From contig CM036758.1 of the NCBI GenBank assembly GCA_020796225.1, positions 27,451,897 through 27,515,896 of the forward strand: a stretch of 64,000 nt of DNA. Direction: 5' to 3'. Position 1 is the stretch's first letter. Every line of letters begins with the position of its first letter. Shown here piece by piece: positions 47,739-57,419 of the stretch. The position numbers and the translations under genes were made by a program. The notes under the pieces were generated by a model that was not told where the DNA came from, searched no databases, and saw only the letters and a program-made list of their open reading frames with translations. The DNA is from Arion vulgaris. Lineage: Eukaryota; Mollusca; Gastropoda; Stylommatophora; Arionidae.

Positions 47739-47920
47739 TTAGCTTACTGTCATGTGACAGACCCCAGTTTTTGTGGCGTAATAAGAGAGACTGTTTGAGA
47801 GAAGAAATACTGGATTACCTGAAACAAAATGTCCCTGATATCCATGTTCAGTATGCTGATCATTTGAACAATAAAGGAATCTTACTGATTGTAGACAAGT
47901 TGTATTCCCTCTTGTATCTT
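47739..47920 (+). other. Protein-like open stretch, unidentified
   Basis: In the open frame from 47687, the part after the LINE tail reads like ordinary protein: CDRPQFLWRNKRDCLREEIL, then DYLKQNVPDIHVQYADHLNN. It has balanced composition and no match I recognise. An AG precedes it (47740). It could be an exon fragment captured beside the LINE or another element's ORF. It ends where LINE V begins. Confidence 0.3.
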
Positions 47921-48735
47921 TTTTCCAATCCTGTTTTACCTCACAGCTTCAGGATAAGAAGAGATTTCTAGAACGGGCTTTTGTGTGCTCTTCATAAATA
48001 GTGTTTTTCGTGGTATCTGTTATCTCTTGTCCATCTTGTGCGTGGCCGGACTTTTGCTTTGTATCCATTGTATGATATGTTCTGTTGTCATACTCGCCAG
48101 GCCACAGGGGTACAGGTCGTTGGTGCCTATTTTGAATGTAGTGTATAGGTGGTGTCTCATTCTGTTGTAACCCGTCCGGAGTCGAAGTATGGCTGTCTGG
48201 TCCCTTCTGGACAGTTGGTAATATCCATCGTTCTTGTTGTATTTTGGATGGTCTTTGTCCCGTTTGAAGACCTGAGAAGAAGGAGGTGGAATACTTACAC
48301 CAAGTCCAAGACAAACTGTATGACGTGGCTGATAATCTGAGGCAGACGGCTGCCTTTATTAGAGAATCCGAAAACCCAATCTAGTGAGAACGCAGAAGAA
48401 CAAGAAGAAGTATCCATTGTATCGTGGCAACATCGCTCTTTCAGGTGCACTGTCTTGTGGTAAACTGCTTACGTGGCCGAATCACTTAATTTGATGTTTC
48501 TTTATAAAGTTTAGTATTGATGTTGTACCCACTTTTTCACTGATGCCTTCATTTCTCAAACGGTCTCTTCTTGTTACCCCCAGCATTCCACGTACACACT
48601 CCATCTCTGTCGTGGCTAGTTTTCTTCTATCATTTGATGTTAGCGTCTATGTTTGGTACTGGCAGCATAATGTGGGAAGAAAGATTGTGTTGATCATTGC
48701 TCTTTTCTCTCTTGTATAACACATGAAACTTGAAG
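47921..48735 (-). mobile_element. LINE family V 3' part, split by an insertion
   Basis: Minus-strand LINE tail sharing block order with 59050-59490: ttccaatcctgttttacctc, gataagaagagat, ctttgtatccattgta, then tcatttgatgttagcgtct. The encoded parts are the C-terminal half of ORF2. A second LINE interrupts it at 48074-48409. Confidence 0.6.
48074..48409 (+). mobile_element. Twin-primed Jockey-like LINE insertion
   Basis: Flanked by 13-bp duplications gtatccattgtat (48061-48073 and 48410-48422). The right part (about 48270-48409) is plus strand and encodes YLHQVQDKLYDVADNLRQTA, ending in acaagaagaag. The left part (48074 to about 48268) is inverted and encodes the preceding segment (YYQLSRRDQTAILRLRTGYN, CGLASMTTEHI). 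An inverted 5' segment joined to a direct 3' segment inside one target duplication is the signature of twin priming. Same family as the LINE at 20324-24113. Confidence 0.85.
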
Positions 48736-48784
48736 ATTCGGATTTTCATGGCTCTCCCGTGATAAACAGGTTTTGAGGTTTTGT

Positions 48785-49505
48785 TTGACAATGAATAATT
48801 AAGGGAACTTCCTACAATGCCAAAAAACTAACAATCTTGATAATGAGAATACACCAAACCTGGTTAGTGACCGAAATATTACCTATGTAAACACCATTGA
48901 ACATGTGAATAATAATCAAGAACTGATTTTTTTTTATTTAGAAGCTTCAGGTGACACAGGAAAATCATTCTTTTTAAATTTGATCTTGGCGAAATTGAGA
49001 TTAACAAAACAAATAGCAATGGTAGTAACTTCTGGAAAACAGCGACACTCTTGCAAGGCGGACGAACTTCTCGCGAAACATTTCAACTCACATTCAATCT
49101 GGTATACACAGAAAGTCCTACTTGCAACATCAAGAAATATACAGCCGTATCCAAAGTATTATGTAATTGTTCTTGTATTATCTGGGATGAATGAACAATG
49201 TCTCACAGAAGTGCTACTGAAGCTGTAGCTAAGACTGTCCAGGATCTAAGGTACAGTAATAAGATGATGGGAGGTGTCACTGTCGAGCTTTCTGATGATT
49301 TTTGACAAACTCTGCCTGTGAGTCCGAGAGACACGAGAGCTGATGAGGTCCAAGCTTCCATCAAGTGTTCGCCAATTGGAGGCACTGTTCAAAAACTAAC
49401 GTTAACTTTAAACATAAGGGTTCATCTAATTGGAGATAAGTCAGGTGGCACGTTTGCAAAAACATTATTGGATATATTGACCGTTGCCATTATTTTGTTG
49501 CTGCC
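48785..49505 (+). mobile_element. Helitron helicase (Pif1-like) relic
   Basis: Plus strand, frameshifted. The Walker A region reads FYLEASGDTGKSFFLNLIL (48937-48985), where a consensus GGTGK is GDTGK. It is followed by LAKLRLTKQIAMVVTSG. In a second frame come CNIKKYTAVSKVLCNCSCII then WDE (Walker B, with a stop replacing the next residue), TMSHRSATEAV, TVQDLRYSN and QTLPVSPRDTRADEVQASI. The order matches the helicase half of Helitron transposases (DAPGGTGKTF ... IVWDECTMAHK ... GDFRQTLPV). The Rep part is absent. Confidence 0.8.
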
Positions 49506-49519
49506 ACATTGAGATATAG

Positions 49520-50345
49520 ATTACGTTTTTCGCTTATCTTGTACACTTCCATTATTAACAATGTGGCATTTTGGGTTATTCATTATGATTCGGAAGATGT
49601 ATACTGGTTTGATGTGCAGTCAAAGAACAGAATCACTACAACAATTAATATAATTACATTCATCAGCATTCCATGGAACATGGGTGTCGATGGCAACAAT
49701 GAGATAACAGATAAGGCTGGTTGTTTCTGCCTACATATCGGGTGATCAGGTAATAAACAGACCTGACATTCTGAACGCCCTCATAGAGTGTGGACTCAAA
49801 GAAGACTTTCATCTAAACAAATCAAGATCAGCTGCTAGATTACAAGGGGTTAGATTGAAAACTGGAGCGATCATAAACGAATAGCACAACAATCGTATTG
49901 CTCACCAATAAACATCAATAAAAATCAATAAACATCAATAAACATCAATAAACATCAATAAACATCCAACTGGTAGTGTTAGTCTCTGGACTCTGCTGGA
50001 CATACTGCCAACAAGATCGTAGCACATATAGACATGTCCAGAGTGCAATGAAGATATTCCAAACTGACACTTAACTGATGATAACAACAGTCTCAGACGA
50101 GTGTTGTTGCATCTCTCTGGTGTGCGTGGAAGAGATTATATCGACCTTTTCCTTACACCATGGAGGCTGTGTCAAGTTCCTCAGTTTATTGCAAGGAGCT
50201 CTTATTATACTGCACCTAATCGTACTGATAGTGTCACGCCCTGCTGAGAAAAACTGAACGATTTGCGTGCGTTCCTTGTGCCCCTATTGTCTGCAGTACT
50301 CGACCAGGATGATGCACTGACAGTGATTACTGTCGTAATGTCCCA
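49520..50345 (+). mobile_element. LINE family W RNase H end and tail
   Basis: An open frame (49509-49745) ends in a degraded RNase H block, IPWNMGVDGNNEITDKAG, like IPGHMGVDGNEIADKAA. Then come NRPDILNALIECGLKEDFHL and, after a short decamer repeat, the tail VSLWTLLDILPTRS and CPECNEDIPN shared with 8000-8225 and 62930-63055. Downstream, SLRRVLLHLSGVRGRDYIDL reads as LINE-encoded protein for another 200 bp. Stops are frequent. Confidence 0.55.
49912..49968. repeat. Decamer repeat aataaacatc
   Basis: Five to six copies of aataaacatc (one variant aataaaaatc) within the LINE W remnant. Confidence 0.85.
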
Positions 50346-50384
50346 GTATAATTCATTGAACAGCGACGTTATCACTTCTAACAT

Positions 50385-50985
50385 CATTGATACAGTCATT
50401 AACAAATTCTAACATTTTATATAGTCATTAGCCCTTCTAACATCATTGATACAGTAATTAGTACTTCTAACATCATTGATACAGTCATTAACAATTCTAA
50501 CATCATTGATACAGTCATTAACAATTCTAACATCATTGATACAGTCATTAACAATTCTAACATCATTGATACAGTCATTAACAATTCTAACATCATTGAT
50601 ACAGTCATTAACAATTCTAACATCATTGATACAGTCAAAATTTCATTATACAATATTCTAACATCATTGATACAGTCATTAACAATTCTAACATCATTGA
50701 TACAGTAATTAGTACTTCTAACATCATTGATTCAGTCATTAACAATTCTAACATCATTGATACAGTAATTAGTACTTCTAACATCATTGATCAGTCATTA
50801 ACAATTCTAACATCATTGATACAGTAAGAGTACACTTCTACACATCATTGATTCAGTCAGTAGCACTTCTAACATCATTGATACAGTCAGTATCACTTCT
50901 AACATCATTGATTCAGTCAGTAGCACTTCTAACATCATTGATTCAGTCAGTAGCACTTCTACCATCACTGATTCAGTGTAGCTTC
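50385..50985. repeat. 30-bp minisatellite
   Basis: About 20 copies of a 30-bp unit built on ttctaacatcattgatacag with tcattaacaa, tcagtagcac or taattagtac linkers. Linker variants are grouped, showing successive expansions. Open frames on both strands follow from the 3n period. Confidence 0.9.
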
Positions 50986-51589
50986 CAACATCGTTGGTTT
51001 CAGACCAACGGATGTCATTCTCCGTCTTCTTCTAATCCTTTGTTTTAGGTCTTTCCACGTCCTACCTGGCATTAAGTCACTACAAAGGATGCATTCTTCT
51101 CGTCCTTGTCAATAAACCTTGCTCCCGCAGTGTATCCAGTTACCACGCTACACACTTACTTAAGAAGAACATGTCTCACTCTAATAAAGTCCCGACATGT
51201 ATAGTTCCACCTAGACATGTCTATTCAAATGCAGACATGTTATTTATAAATTGCATGTCAGATGCAGCCGTTATACAGCTATGAAAACGGGCAATGCGGA
51301 CTGTCTCTTCTCGTAGATTATTCTCTTGCAGGGCAATGATGACAGCACCATATAGGATTTAGTCAAGGACCAGTCGTCTTTGCTTGACGGTGGCACATTT
51401 CAAGTTCGTTCTTTCGACCCAGTCGCTTCGCAGTTCAACATATTCATTTTGGCATCCAATCTGTTTCCTATTTTATACCGCCTACCTTGTTATAGGTCTT
51501 GTGTTTGATTCTGTGTAGTGCTCAAGTAAATGGCTGTGAAGTGCTATTCATAATCCACGATTACATGCACGAACTCCATGCCCACGTTA
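50986..51589. other. Unassigned sequence upstream of the receptor
   Basis: No clear feature. The minus strand near 51370-51290 has a short protein-like reading (MVLSSLPCKRII) of unknown origin. Several agacatgtct-like half palindromes lie at 51190-51245. Confidence 0.3.
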
Positions 51590-51979
51590 GAGACTGGCTG
51601 TACCGCAGTCATTCATCTTATCGGAACTTGGACACACATTAAGCTTCAGTTGATTCGCTTACAGCATCGATCTATATAGAAATTAATGCATACAATGCGT
51701 TGCTTGACGCACTGACAATAGAGACTGGCTGTACCGCAGTCATTCATCTTATCGGAACTTGGACACACATTAAGCTTCAGTTGATTCGCTTACAGCATCG
51801 ATCTATATAGAAATTAATGCATACAATGCGTTGCTTGACGCACTGACAATTGAGACTGGCTGTACCAGAGTCATTTCTTATCGAACTTGGACACACATTA
51901 AGCTTCAGTTGATTCGCTTACAGCATCGATCTACATAGAAATTAATGCATACAATGCGGTGCTTGACGCACTGGCAAAT
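51590..51979. repeat. 131-bp tandem triplication
   Basis: Three direct copies, beginning gagactggctgtacc at 51590, 51721 and 51852, period 131 bp, the third slightly diverged. Each carries an attaagcttcagttgattcg block. The array ends about 180 bp upstream of the receptor start codon. Confidence 0.9.
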
Positions 51980-52157
51980 TTGCGTACGCCATTTTGTTTA
52001 CACAGGAAGAAATTATATTTTAAAATACAATCTGGTAGCACTAAACAGTAAACTATTGTTATTTGACTTTTCTTCACAAAGGAGTGTTAACAAAAAAGTT
52101 AATTATTTCATTTTATAAATGTGATACTTGATTAATCTTTAATATCTCCTCCACGGA

Positions 52158-53147
52158 ATGAATATTCCTAACACAAGTCACATCTCTACCTATATCAGCA
52201 ATAACACAGTTCTAGGTTTTAGTGAAGAAATGATATTATTGGAGTATCTCATGGCTTGTTTTATCACACCAGTTCTGAGCATATCTGGAATCTTCTTAAA
52301 CAGTGCCAGTATTGTCATTTTCTGTACCGAGAGACCGATCAGTATCACCAACATCTATCTTCTTAATCTAGCCGTTTCCCAATTGTTGATATGTCTATGC
52401 ACTATCTGTAGTATTATTGTGTATACGTTTGCGCATCACGAACAATTCCATCTATATGTGACGTCCAGATATAATATGTTATTTCCTTTAAACTTTATAC
52501 TTCAACTGTGTGTGGAGTTCTTCATCTTTAAGAATTCAGTGGAACAGTTTTTCGCTATCAGGTTCCCACTAAAGGTCAAACAACTTATCACAGTCAGAAT
52601 TTCTTGTAAAATTTGCTGCTTTTATTGGATTTTTTCTGTTTTAATATCTCTTCCGATCACTCCAACACTAGTAGAACATTTCTTTTGTCCTAGGGAAATG
52701 TATACTAGTGCATAGTACCTAGCATGTCTAACGAATTTTAACGTTCAGTACTGCTCAGTCTTACAAGTAGCATTAAGAGGCTTACCCACAATCATCGCAA
52801 TGTTATGTACCATCTTGATGGTGTTTGAACTTAAAAAGTATAGTCATAAACGTAAGAGATTGTCAAGTGACACCAAAATTGTTATTCTAACCAAATCGGA
52901 TCTCCGTAATACTAAAATTGCCGTTTCAATGGGGATCCTCTATATTTTGGTGATAATTGTTTGGGTGGTTCAATATGCAACCATTGATTCAATTACGTAT
53001 TCGTTTACAAAGAATGAATTCGCTATCTTGTACATGTTGAACATATTCTTGAGTTTGTTCCACTATTCGTGCAACTTTTGGGTGTGTGTCATATTAAAAA
53101 GCAAATTCAGTCACAAATTATATCAACTATTTTGTTGGTCAAAGTAA
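52158..53147 (+). pseudogene. Rhodopsin-like 7TM receptor with one in-frame TAG
   Basis: Single-exon frame of 329 codons interrupted only by TAG at 52713-52715. The open parts 52158-52712 and 52716-53147 are in the same frame with no indel. TM1 has SGIFLNSASIVIF; TM2 LLNLAVSQLLICL (the usual D2.50 is Q). The end of TM3 reads EQFFAIRFPLK in place of DRY; TM4 has FYWIFSVLISLP. After the stop comes a loop with a cysteine (QYCSVLQ). TM5 is ALRGLPTIIAMLC, TM6 KIAVSMGILYILVIIVWV, TM7 ends SCNFWVCVILKSKF in place of NPxxY. The start ATG gives a 40-residue N terminus with N-x-S/T sites. It is an atypical class A receptor, possibly chemosensory or peptide-sensing (inference). The stop may be a null allele, a pseudogene mutation, or a sequence error. 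Confidence 0.8.
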
Positions 53148-53286
53148 AATCTGGGAACCTCTGTGACGTTGAGGTTAGGGATTCCAGATGTTGCAAATGA
53201 AAAACAGGGATAGTTTTTGCGACGCGCCAGTTTTTTTCAGAACATTTCTTGCCACCCGTTCCGGTTTTCCGGGATAGTCATTATCT

Positions 53287-53287
53287 A

Positions 53288-53364
<77 letters not shown>

Positions 53365-53366
53365 GT
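53287..53366. repeat. (TC)n(TA)n microsatellite
   Basis: A ctctctctct tract passes into a long tatatata tract just before a Helitron-like terminus. Confidence 0.95.
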
Positions 53367-53377
53367 ATATAGTAGTT

Positions 53378-53460
53378 GATGAACCCGGCTTCGCACGGAT
53401 GAAAGTTGTTAATAATCCTTGATGAGGAATTGGTGACGCCGCTCAAAGAGATGTCTTCTT
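53378..53460 (-). mobile_element. Helitron terminal fragment
   Basis: The hairpin motif aacccggcttcgcacgg matches 5998-6014 (aacccggcttcgctcgg). Only about 15 bases further lies ccttgatgaggaa followed by gatgtctt, matching 6422-6460 of the Helitron_like_N region. This is a deletion derivative joining the terminus to the rep N-terminal sequence. Confidence 0.5.
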
Positions 53461-53469
53461 CTTCAGCGA

Positions 53470-53860
53470 ATTATGGTCATACGCTTAATTTACTGTGGGC
53501 CATAAAATGGGCAGTCAGCTTCAGGTCTGTCAGGTTTCCCCAAAGCTTAGTTTTTAGGTGACTGGGTGTGGTCACATGTTGCTTCTCAGCTCACCCCAGG
53601 ATAGGACAGTCTTGCAGGATATGCTCTGGTGTCTGTTCCGCCTGCTGACACTAGCAGAAAGCTGTTTGACTTATTCCCAGTCTATAAAAGTGTTGAGTCT
53701 GCAGTGTCCGGTGCGTAGTTGAAATATAACGACCTGGTCTGTTCATAATCAATGTTTGTCTTCCAGTCTACTGCCGATTTTTTCTCTATAAGTGTTTTGA
53801 CCTCTTGAAAAAACAGGGTCGGATAAGACATATCAGTTTGGATTTTATTTATTTTTAAAC
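53470..53860 (-). mobile_element. Jockey-like LINE C-terminal remnant
   Basis: The minus strand reads QLRTGHCRLNTF, then a cysteine-rich HILQ-like part (SISCKTVLSWGELRSNM in a shifted frame). These correspond to the LRTGH..RL ... C.CG....EHIL..C block after RNase H in Jockey/I LINEs, like 23850-23990. Several frameshifts. Confidence 0.6.
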
Positions 53861-53959
53861 GAATATTGACCCGATTTCGAGTCAATATTCTAAATTATAC
53901 AGATTTCTCAAAACAAAGCAAACGAAAAAACACAATTTTTATAGAGAGTTTGAAACAAC

Positions 53960-54214
53960 TCTTCTTCTTCTTCTTTGCGTTCGTTCTTTAAGACCAATTT
54001 TAATCACTCTTTGTGATATGTTTGATCTTTGCCAAGAACGTGTATACGTTGCACATTGGTTCTGGCAGGCCCCTAAACGCATATTCTACACGTTTAGGAC
54101 ATGTGCATCCGATTTCAGCCAAACCTCTTTAGTCACCTCTTATGACATGCGTGGCAGTTAGCAGTGGTTCTATTCGTTACACCCCAAATTTGGGTCCTGG
54201 TAAACACTCGGGTG
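53960..54214 (-). mobile_element. SINE with gtcgtaagaggcgact-type core, full copy
   Basis: A 255 bp element flanked by 12-bp duplications gtttgaaacaac (53948-53959 and 54215-54226). Minus strand: head ccgagtgtttaccaggacc, core catgtcataagaggtgact (two substitutions from the other copies), body matching 10020-10160, and a gaagaagaagaag tail. Confidence 0.9.
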
Positions 54215-54226
54215 GTTTGAAACAAC

Positions 54227-54501
54227 AAATTAAGGGGCGCAATCCATGCCTATGTTGTATCTAGCAATTTATGTATTATACCCCTTTACTTCATCCGCGT
54301 GGTTGAAATATGTAGGTTCAGACATCAAGAATTCAATTGTAATTAATTTTAAATCTAATATTGATCCGATTTCGAAACTGTTTCTTTTACTGATCTAAAC
54401 TTTTCAAGATAAAAGTGTGCAGAAAAAATGTTGAATTCCGGATGCAAACTGACGCCGTCTATACCCGGACTGCACATCAAGAAAATAAGAAATACATAAT
54501 A

Positions 54502-54503
<2 letters not shown>
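54227..54503. other. Non-coding, nothing recognised
   Basis: AT-rich sequence between a SINE and a TA microsatellite. Confidence 0.3.
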
Positions 54504-54558
<55 letters not shown>

Positions 54559-54592
54559 TATATATACATATTTATATATATATATTATATTC
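54504..54592. repeat. (TA)n microsatellite
   Basis: A long tatata tract with minor interruptions. A 62-residue open frame across it (IYIYIY) is artefact. Confidence 0.95.
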
Positions 54593-56125
54593 GACTTAGA
54601 TGAATGAAACTGTATATATATGTCCCAATTGTTTGAAGATATCTTTACATCTTACGGACTTGAAATTTGGAAACTTGTTAAGAGGGTAGCTTTCATAGAT
54701 GGGAACATGTAAAATAGTACAACCTAGACTATTCGTTCGTTTCTATAACCACATTTTAACTTAATGCAAATGGTCATGTACAGAAATCGGCGCATACGTC
54801 CATCCATGTTTTAACGTTCTGGTCACGTGATACTTGCAACAGTCATATTGTTACCTTCCGGTCACTTGATACTCACAGCAGTCACTCGAATACAAACATA
54901 TTTATTGGTTTTCAACATGTCTGTCCTGTGGCCGAATGTATTATATTCTTGGCTGCTATGCTGGAGACCCATGTTCAATTCATGGAAAGGATAACAATTA
55001 TTATCTTTTGTTTTTATTAACACATTTAATTATAAGAACTACAGAAATTACATTTGCAACGATTGCTGACTCTGAATAAATTCAATTTGCAAATTGTTAT
55101 TTGTCAACTTTCACGGGACTTCTATTGTATCAGGTTTTAATGGCAATCAGAATAAGCGAATTTTAATCTTATGTGGGCAACCGACAAAGTGTTCCAATTA
55201 AATATGGAGAGAAAACGTTATATTTTTAATGAAAAATAGCCGATTTTGAAGCAATGGGGCATGTTTCTTTAATATGCTCAATCTTGCACTGTTTGGGACT
55301 TTACAACTAGTTTTAAACTAAATTCCCCGTGCAAAGAACTGGTAAAACGGCTAGTTTTAAACTAAATTCCCCGTGCAAAGAACGGGTAAAACGGCTAGTT
55401 TTGTATAAAATAATTCACACTATAAGAGTGCTAAGATTTTTTATCCTTATTCTGCTTAAGAGTCTAAACTACAAGAAGATGAATTAAATAGGTCACAAAT
55501 ATTGACACTGCTTTTAATTGCATTAATACTAATAAAATGATATTAATAAAAATAAATATACTCAATTACACATACTGAAATGTAATTATTTGGTGTCTTG
55601 TAATACTTTTTGAATGTTTACCGTAACCTCCCTTTCTTAATCCTGCATCGGCAACGTCTGATATTTGTCGGACTTAAAGCTATGGAGAGAAGTTATCGCC
55701 TCTGACATTTTCATAAAACTCGGACATAAAATTCACAATGCTCATTAAATTATTGCTTCAATATGCAAACGATTTCGTTCATCTGTCAACTGCAAATTCA
55801 TGAAAGAAAATATATTTTTCTACATTTGTATTGCGTCCCGGAATGCTAAATACGAAATTCGTACAGATTCAGTAACTGCTGAATAAATCAGTAACTGGCC
55901 CAGGCTGGTACAGATTCTAGCAGCATCCGTGTAAAGGTAGATAATTCCTTCAAGTTTGCTTTCCACTTCTATATATAAGCTGCACCTGTTTCTTAAATTT
56001 CATCCAACTCAGCCTAATACTCGTATTTCCGAATATCAGCAGCTGATACATCTTGTATTTGTTGCACGATAGATGTTCCATTTAGGGAATACATCTTTAA
56101 GTCGATATATCACCTAAGTATACCA
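54593..56125. other. Non-coding, with possible tRNA-like SINE head and a 48-bp duplication
   Basis: At 54925-54995, gtggccgaatgtatta, an anticodon-arm-like stretch and gttcaattcatgg suggest a tRNA-derived head (weak). At 55312-55400, a 48-bp segment with tagttttaaactaaattcc is tandemly doubled. No coding evidence in the rest. Confidence 0.35.
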
Positions 56126-56490
56126 CTTAGAGTATCATCGCTAGTATCCTTCACTGTTAGAGTATCCTTCACTTTGGAGTATCCTTCACTGTTGAGTATC
56201 CTCATGTTAGGTATATTTCACTGTTAGATTATCCTTCACTGTTAGAGTATATTTCACTGTTAGAGTATCCTTCACTGTTAGAGTATCCTTCACTCTTAGA
56301 GTATCATTCACTGTTAGAGTATCCTTCACTGTTAGAGTATCCTTCACTGTTAGAGTATCCTTCACTGTTAGAGTATCCTTCACTTAATTCATCTACTGTT
56401 AGTATCCTTCACTGTTAGAGTATCCTTCACTGTTAGGTCCTCACTGTTGAGTATCCTTCACTGTTATATTCACTGTTGAGTATCCTTCAC
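56126..56490. repeat. 18-bp minisatellite
   Basis: About 20 copies of agtatccttcactgttag, with deletions within some units near both ends. Confidence 0.9.
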
Positions 56491-56612
56491 TGTAGACCAA
56501 TTCACACCATCAACTGTTATAAAATTTTGTTGCGATTTATCTTCAACTGAGTTCGCTGGACAACCATAGTATGTTTCGTTAGCGGGTTAGCGGGTTTTTA
56601 AATACAGTTAAA

Positions 56613-56824
56613 GCCCGCCTGCCCAGCGTTTTCGTAGCGCGTTGGACTGCGGGTGACTAGCTCTCTTTGTGTGCGGGTTCAATTCCGCGGGCTGGCAGAA
56701 AAGCCACAGGTTCCCCAGATTCACGGTGTTCGTAGCACCGAACCGAAGGGTTACGATATCCATGGCACCGAGCCGAATAGCTGAAAGCTCAAGTGCTTCT
56801 GGATCGGAACAACAACAAAAAATA
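56613..56824 (+). mobile_element. tRNA-derived SINE
   Basis: Head tagcgcgttggactgcgg (A-box region) and perfect B box ggttcaattcc (56676-56686), then a body with cacggtgttcgtagcaccg-type hairpins and an aacaacaacaaaaaataa tail. Same family as 45941-46143. A short agttaa is present on both sides (56607 and about 56826) and may be the target duplication. Confidence 0.8.
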
Positions 56825-57099
56825 AAGTTAACAAATATGTAGGTGCTTTTTTGTCTAAGAGTAAGAATGATTTTAATGTCTCATAAAGTTTTAGTTGTCT
56901 CTCTCTCTCTCTCTCTCCTGCAGCTAACAATGATAACCATCTTGATTTTTGTATGTGACAATAACGTATAATACTCTATATCCACGAACTCACAAAATCC
57001 TTTCAGTTGTTCTGTTCTCACAGAATGTTATAGATAATTAGTTGAACAATATAATTGTAATAGTTTGGACGTTAACACTCAAAACTTTAAAACAATTAG
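56825..57099. other. Non-coding with (TC)n tract
   Basis: Contains a ctctctctctctctctctct run near 56898-56918; otherwise unremarkable. Confidence 0.4.
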
Positions 57100-57215
57100 T
57101 TCACATGTATATGAGACTTCTAGGTGAACAGAAATGTCCAATAAACTAATTAATACTACACATGTATATGTGACTTCTAAGTGAACACAAATGTTAAACA
57201 ATAGAGGAAGTCACA
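57100..57215. repeat. Two reversed units related to the 57-bp repeat
   Basis: gtgaacagaaatgtccaata and aactaattaatactacac are the reverse complement of the 57-bp unit of 31860-32225 (gtgtagtattaattagttt). They lie next to the 26-bp satellite, as in units B and C but inverted. Confidence 0.6.
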
Positions 57216-57419
57216 GAACTTGTATTCTTGTCAGCATCACCAGATTGACAACGGAACAATCAGCGTATATACCAGTTTATGTCTGCCGAAACAGATCAGT
57301 ACCAGTATGTATGCATGCAGACTAGTTTAACATGTTAAGTTAATTAATTACGACAGGCAATTTTCATGTAGAAGGCATATATTCCATTATTTACAGACAT
57401 TACATAAGAATATCTACTT

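Noticed and set aside
50385..50985. Regularly spaced 30-bp repeats suggestive of CRISPR
   Set aside because: No unique spacers of constant length, no cas genes, and the genome is clearly eukaryotic.
53682..53885. Short ORF MTRNRVNIRLKINK as a host peptide
   Set aside because: It is the frame-shifted upstream part of the Jockey-like LINE tail on the minus strand.
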